Positions 7,402 to 8,225 of a stretch of 8,225 nt of DNA are shown here, piece by piece (the stretch's first letter is position 1; each line of letters opens with the position of its first letter). Location of the stretch: positions 1 through 8,225 of the forward strand of contig CAMFLJ010000165.1 of assembly GCA_945957335.1 (NCBI GenBank), written 5' to 3'. The translations under genes were made by a program, and so were the position numbers. The stretch is from an uncultured Actinomycetes bacterium (GTDB lineage: Bacteria; Actinomycetota; Acidimicrobiia; Acidimicrobiales; Acidimicrobilacustridaceae). Under the pieces are notes generated by a model. That model was not told the origin of the DNA, ran no database searches, and worked only from the letters and a program-made list of their open reading frames with translations.

Positions 7402-7420
7402 TGGCCGGCAGCTGGCCGGC
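7402..7420 (+). repeat. Tandem 8-mer TGGCCGGC, 11-bp period, upstream of the BVMO promoter
   Basis: TGGCCGGC at 7402-7409 is repeated at 7413-7420 with AGC between, a period of 11 bp or about one helical turn. The pair ends 20 bp before the GATAAT -10, covering about -51 to -33 relative to a start near 7453, where an activator would bind. The sequence is also self-complementary enough to form a GGCCGG/CCGGCC hairpin, so a structural role cannot be excluded. Confidence 0.4.
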
Positions 7421-7427
7421 CAAATCA

Positions 7428-7452
7428 TGTAACAATGTTCGATAATCGGACA
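7428..7452 (+). promoter_or_regulatory. BVMO promoter: GATAAT -10 with overlapping operator-like inverted repeats
   Basis: GATAAT (7441-7446) is one base from the -10 consensus and sits in an AT-rich patch (7421-7446) that stands out in this GC-rich window. Two inverted repeats overlap it. TGTAAC-AAT-GTTCGA (7428-7442) has the form TnnAAC-n3-GTTnnA. TGTTCGA-TAA-TCGGACA (7436-7452) has 7-bp arms with one mismatch. Such dyads over a -10 are typical of TetR-family repressor sites, and the first resembles a KstR-type site (TnnAACnnGTTnnA, from memory) with one extra central base. No good -35 is visible. The inferred transcript starts near 7453, leaving a leader of about 17 nt. Regulator identity is unknown. 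Confidence 0.55.
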
Positions 7453-7456
7453 CTAC

Positions 7457-7464
7457 GAGGGGGG
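7457..7464 (+). promoter_or_regulatory. Ribosome binding site of the BVMO gene
   Basis: GAGGGGGG is followed by 5 nt and the GTG at 7470. It selects this GTG as the start; the protein then has a family-typical 60-residue extension before the FAD-binding motif. Confidence 0.7.
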
Positions 7465-7469
7465 CACCC

Positions 7470-8225
<756 letters not shown>

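Noticed and set aside
5308..7428. 706-residue open frame on the minus strand across the channel, dehydrogenase and DUF1905 genes
   Set aside because: Arg/Pro/Gly-rich shadow frame crossing three genes and their intergenic regions, no domain. The genes in the other frames have intact motifs.

Overview
The window is about 70% G+C by eye, gene-dense, and has strong G/C bias at third codon positions. Protein types (KatG, an actinobacterial-type CYP, a CrtC/AttH-like protein of a kind I associate with mycobacteria and relatives, a long-N-terminus Baeyer-Villiger monooxygenase) and TAGCGT-like -10 elements next to start codons suggest a high-GC actinomycete, possibly class Acidimicrobiia. That assignment is an inference; there is no rRNA or other marker here.

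Layout. (1) 2-1213 (+): the 3' part of katG, cut by the window start. (2) A perfect 14-bp-stem hairpin at 1226-1260 lies between katG and the convergent gene. (3) 1268-2566 (-): a CPA1-type Na+/H+ antiporter. (4) 2567-2689: a divergent control region with a DevR/DosR-box-like 15-mer inside an 18-bp sequence that recurs at 7329-7346. (5) 2690-3928 (+): a complete cytochrome P450, followed after 127 bp by 4056-5174 (+), a CrtC/AttH-like hydrophobic-ligand protein. (6) 5178-6050 (-): a six-TM voltage-sensor-type K+ channel with a C-terminal SHOCT domain, ending 3 bp from the previous stop. It follows 6081-6956 (-), a 3-hydroxyisobutyrate-dehydrogenase-like enzyme, on the same strand. (7) 7013-7309 (+): a small DUF1905 protein, apparently with a leaderless start. 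(8) 7310-7469: a regulatory region with the second copy of the 18-bp box, a direct repeat, an unusually AT-rich promoter and two overlapping inverted repeats. (9) 7470-8225 (+): the 5' part of a Baeyer-Villiger monooxygenase, cut by the window end. No intergenic stretch exceeds 300 bases.

Together the P450, the CrtC-like protein, the BVMO and perhaps the beta-hydroxyacid dehydrogenase look like pieces of oxidative catabolism of hydrophobic substrates (sterol, terpenoid or alicyclic). KatG, the antiporter and the K+ channel are stress and ion-homeostasis functions. No phage, IS, CRISPR, tRNA or rRNA was seen. I see no clear new multi-gene system. The most original signal is regulatory: the shared 18-bp box upstream of both monooxygenase genes, and the compact operator-like architecture of the BVMO promoter.
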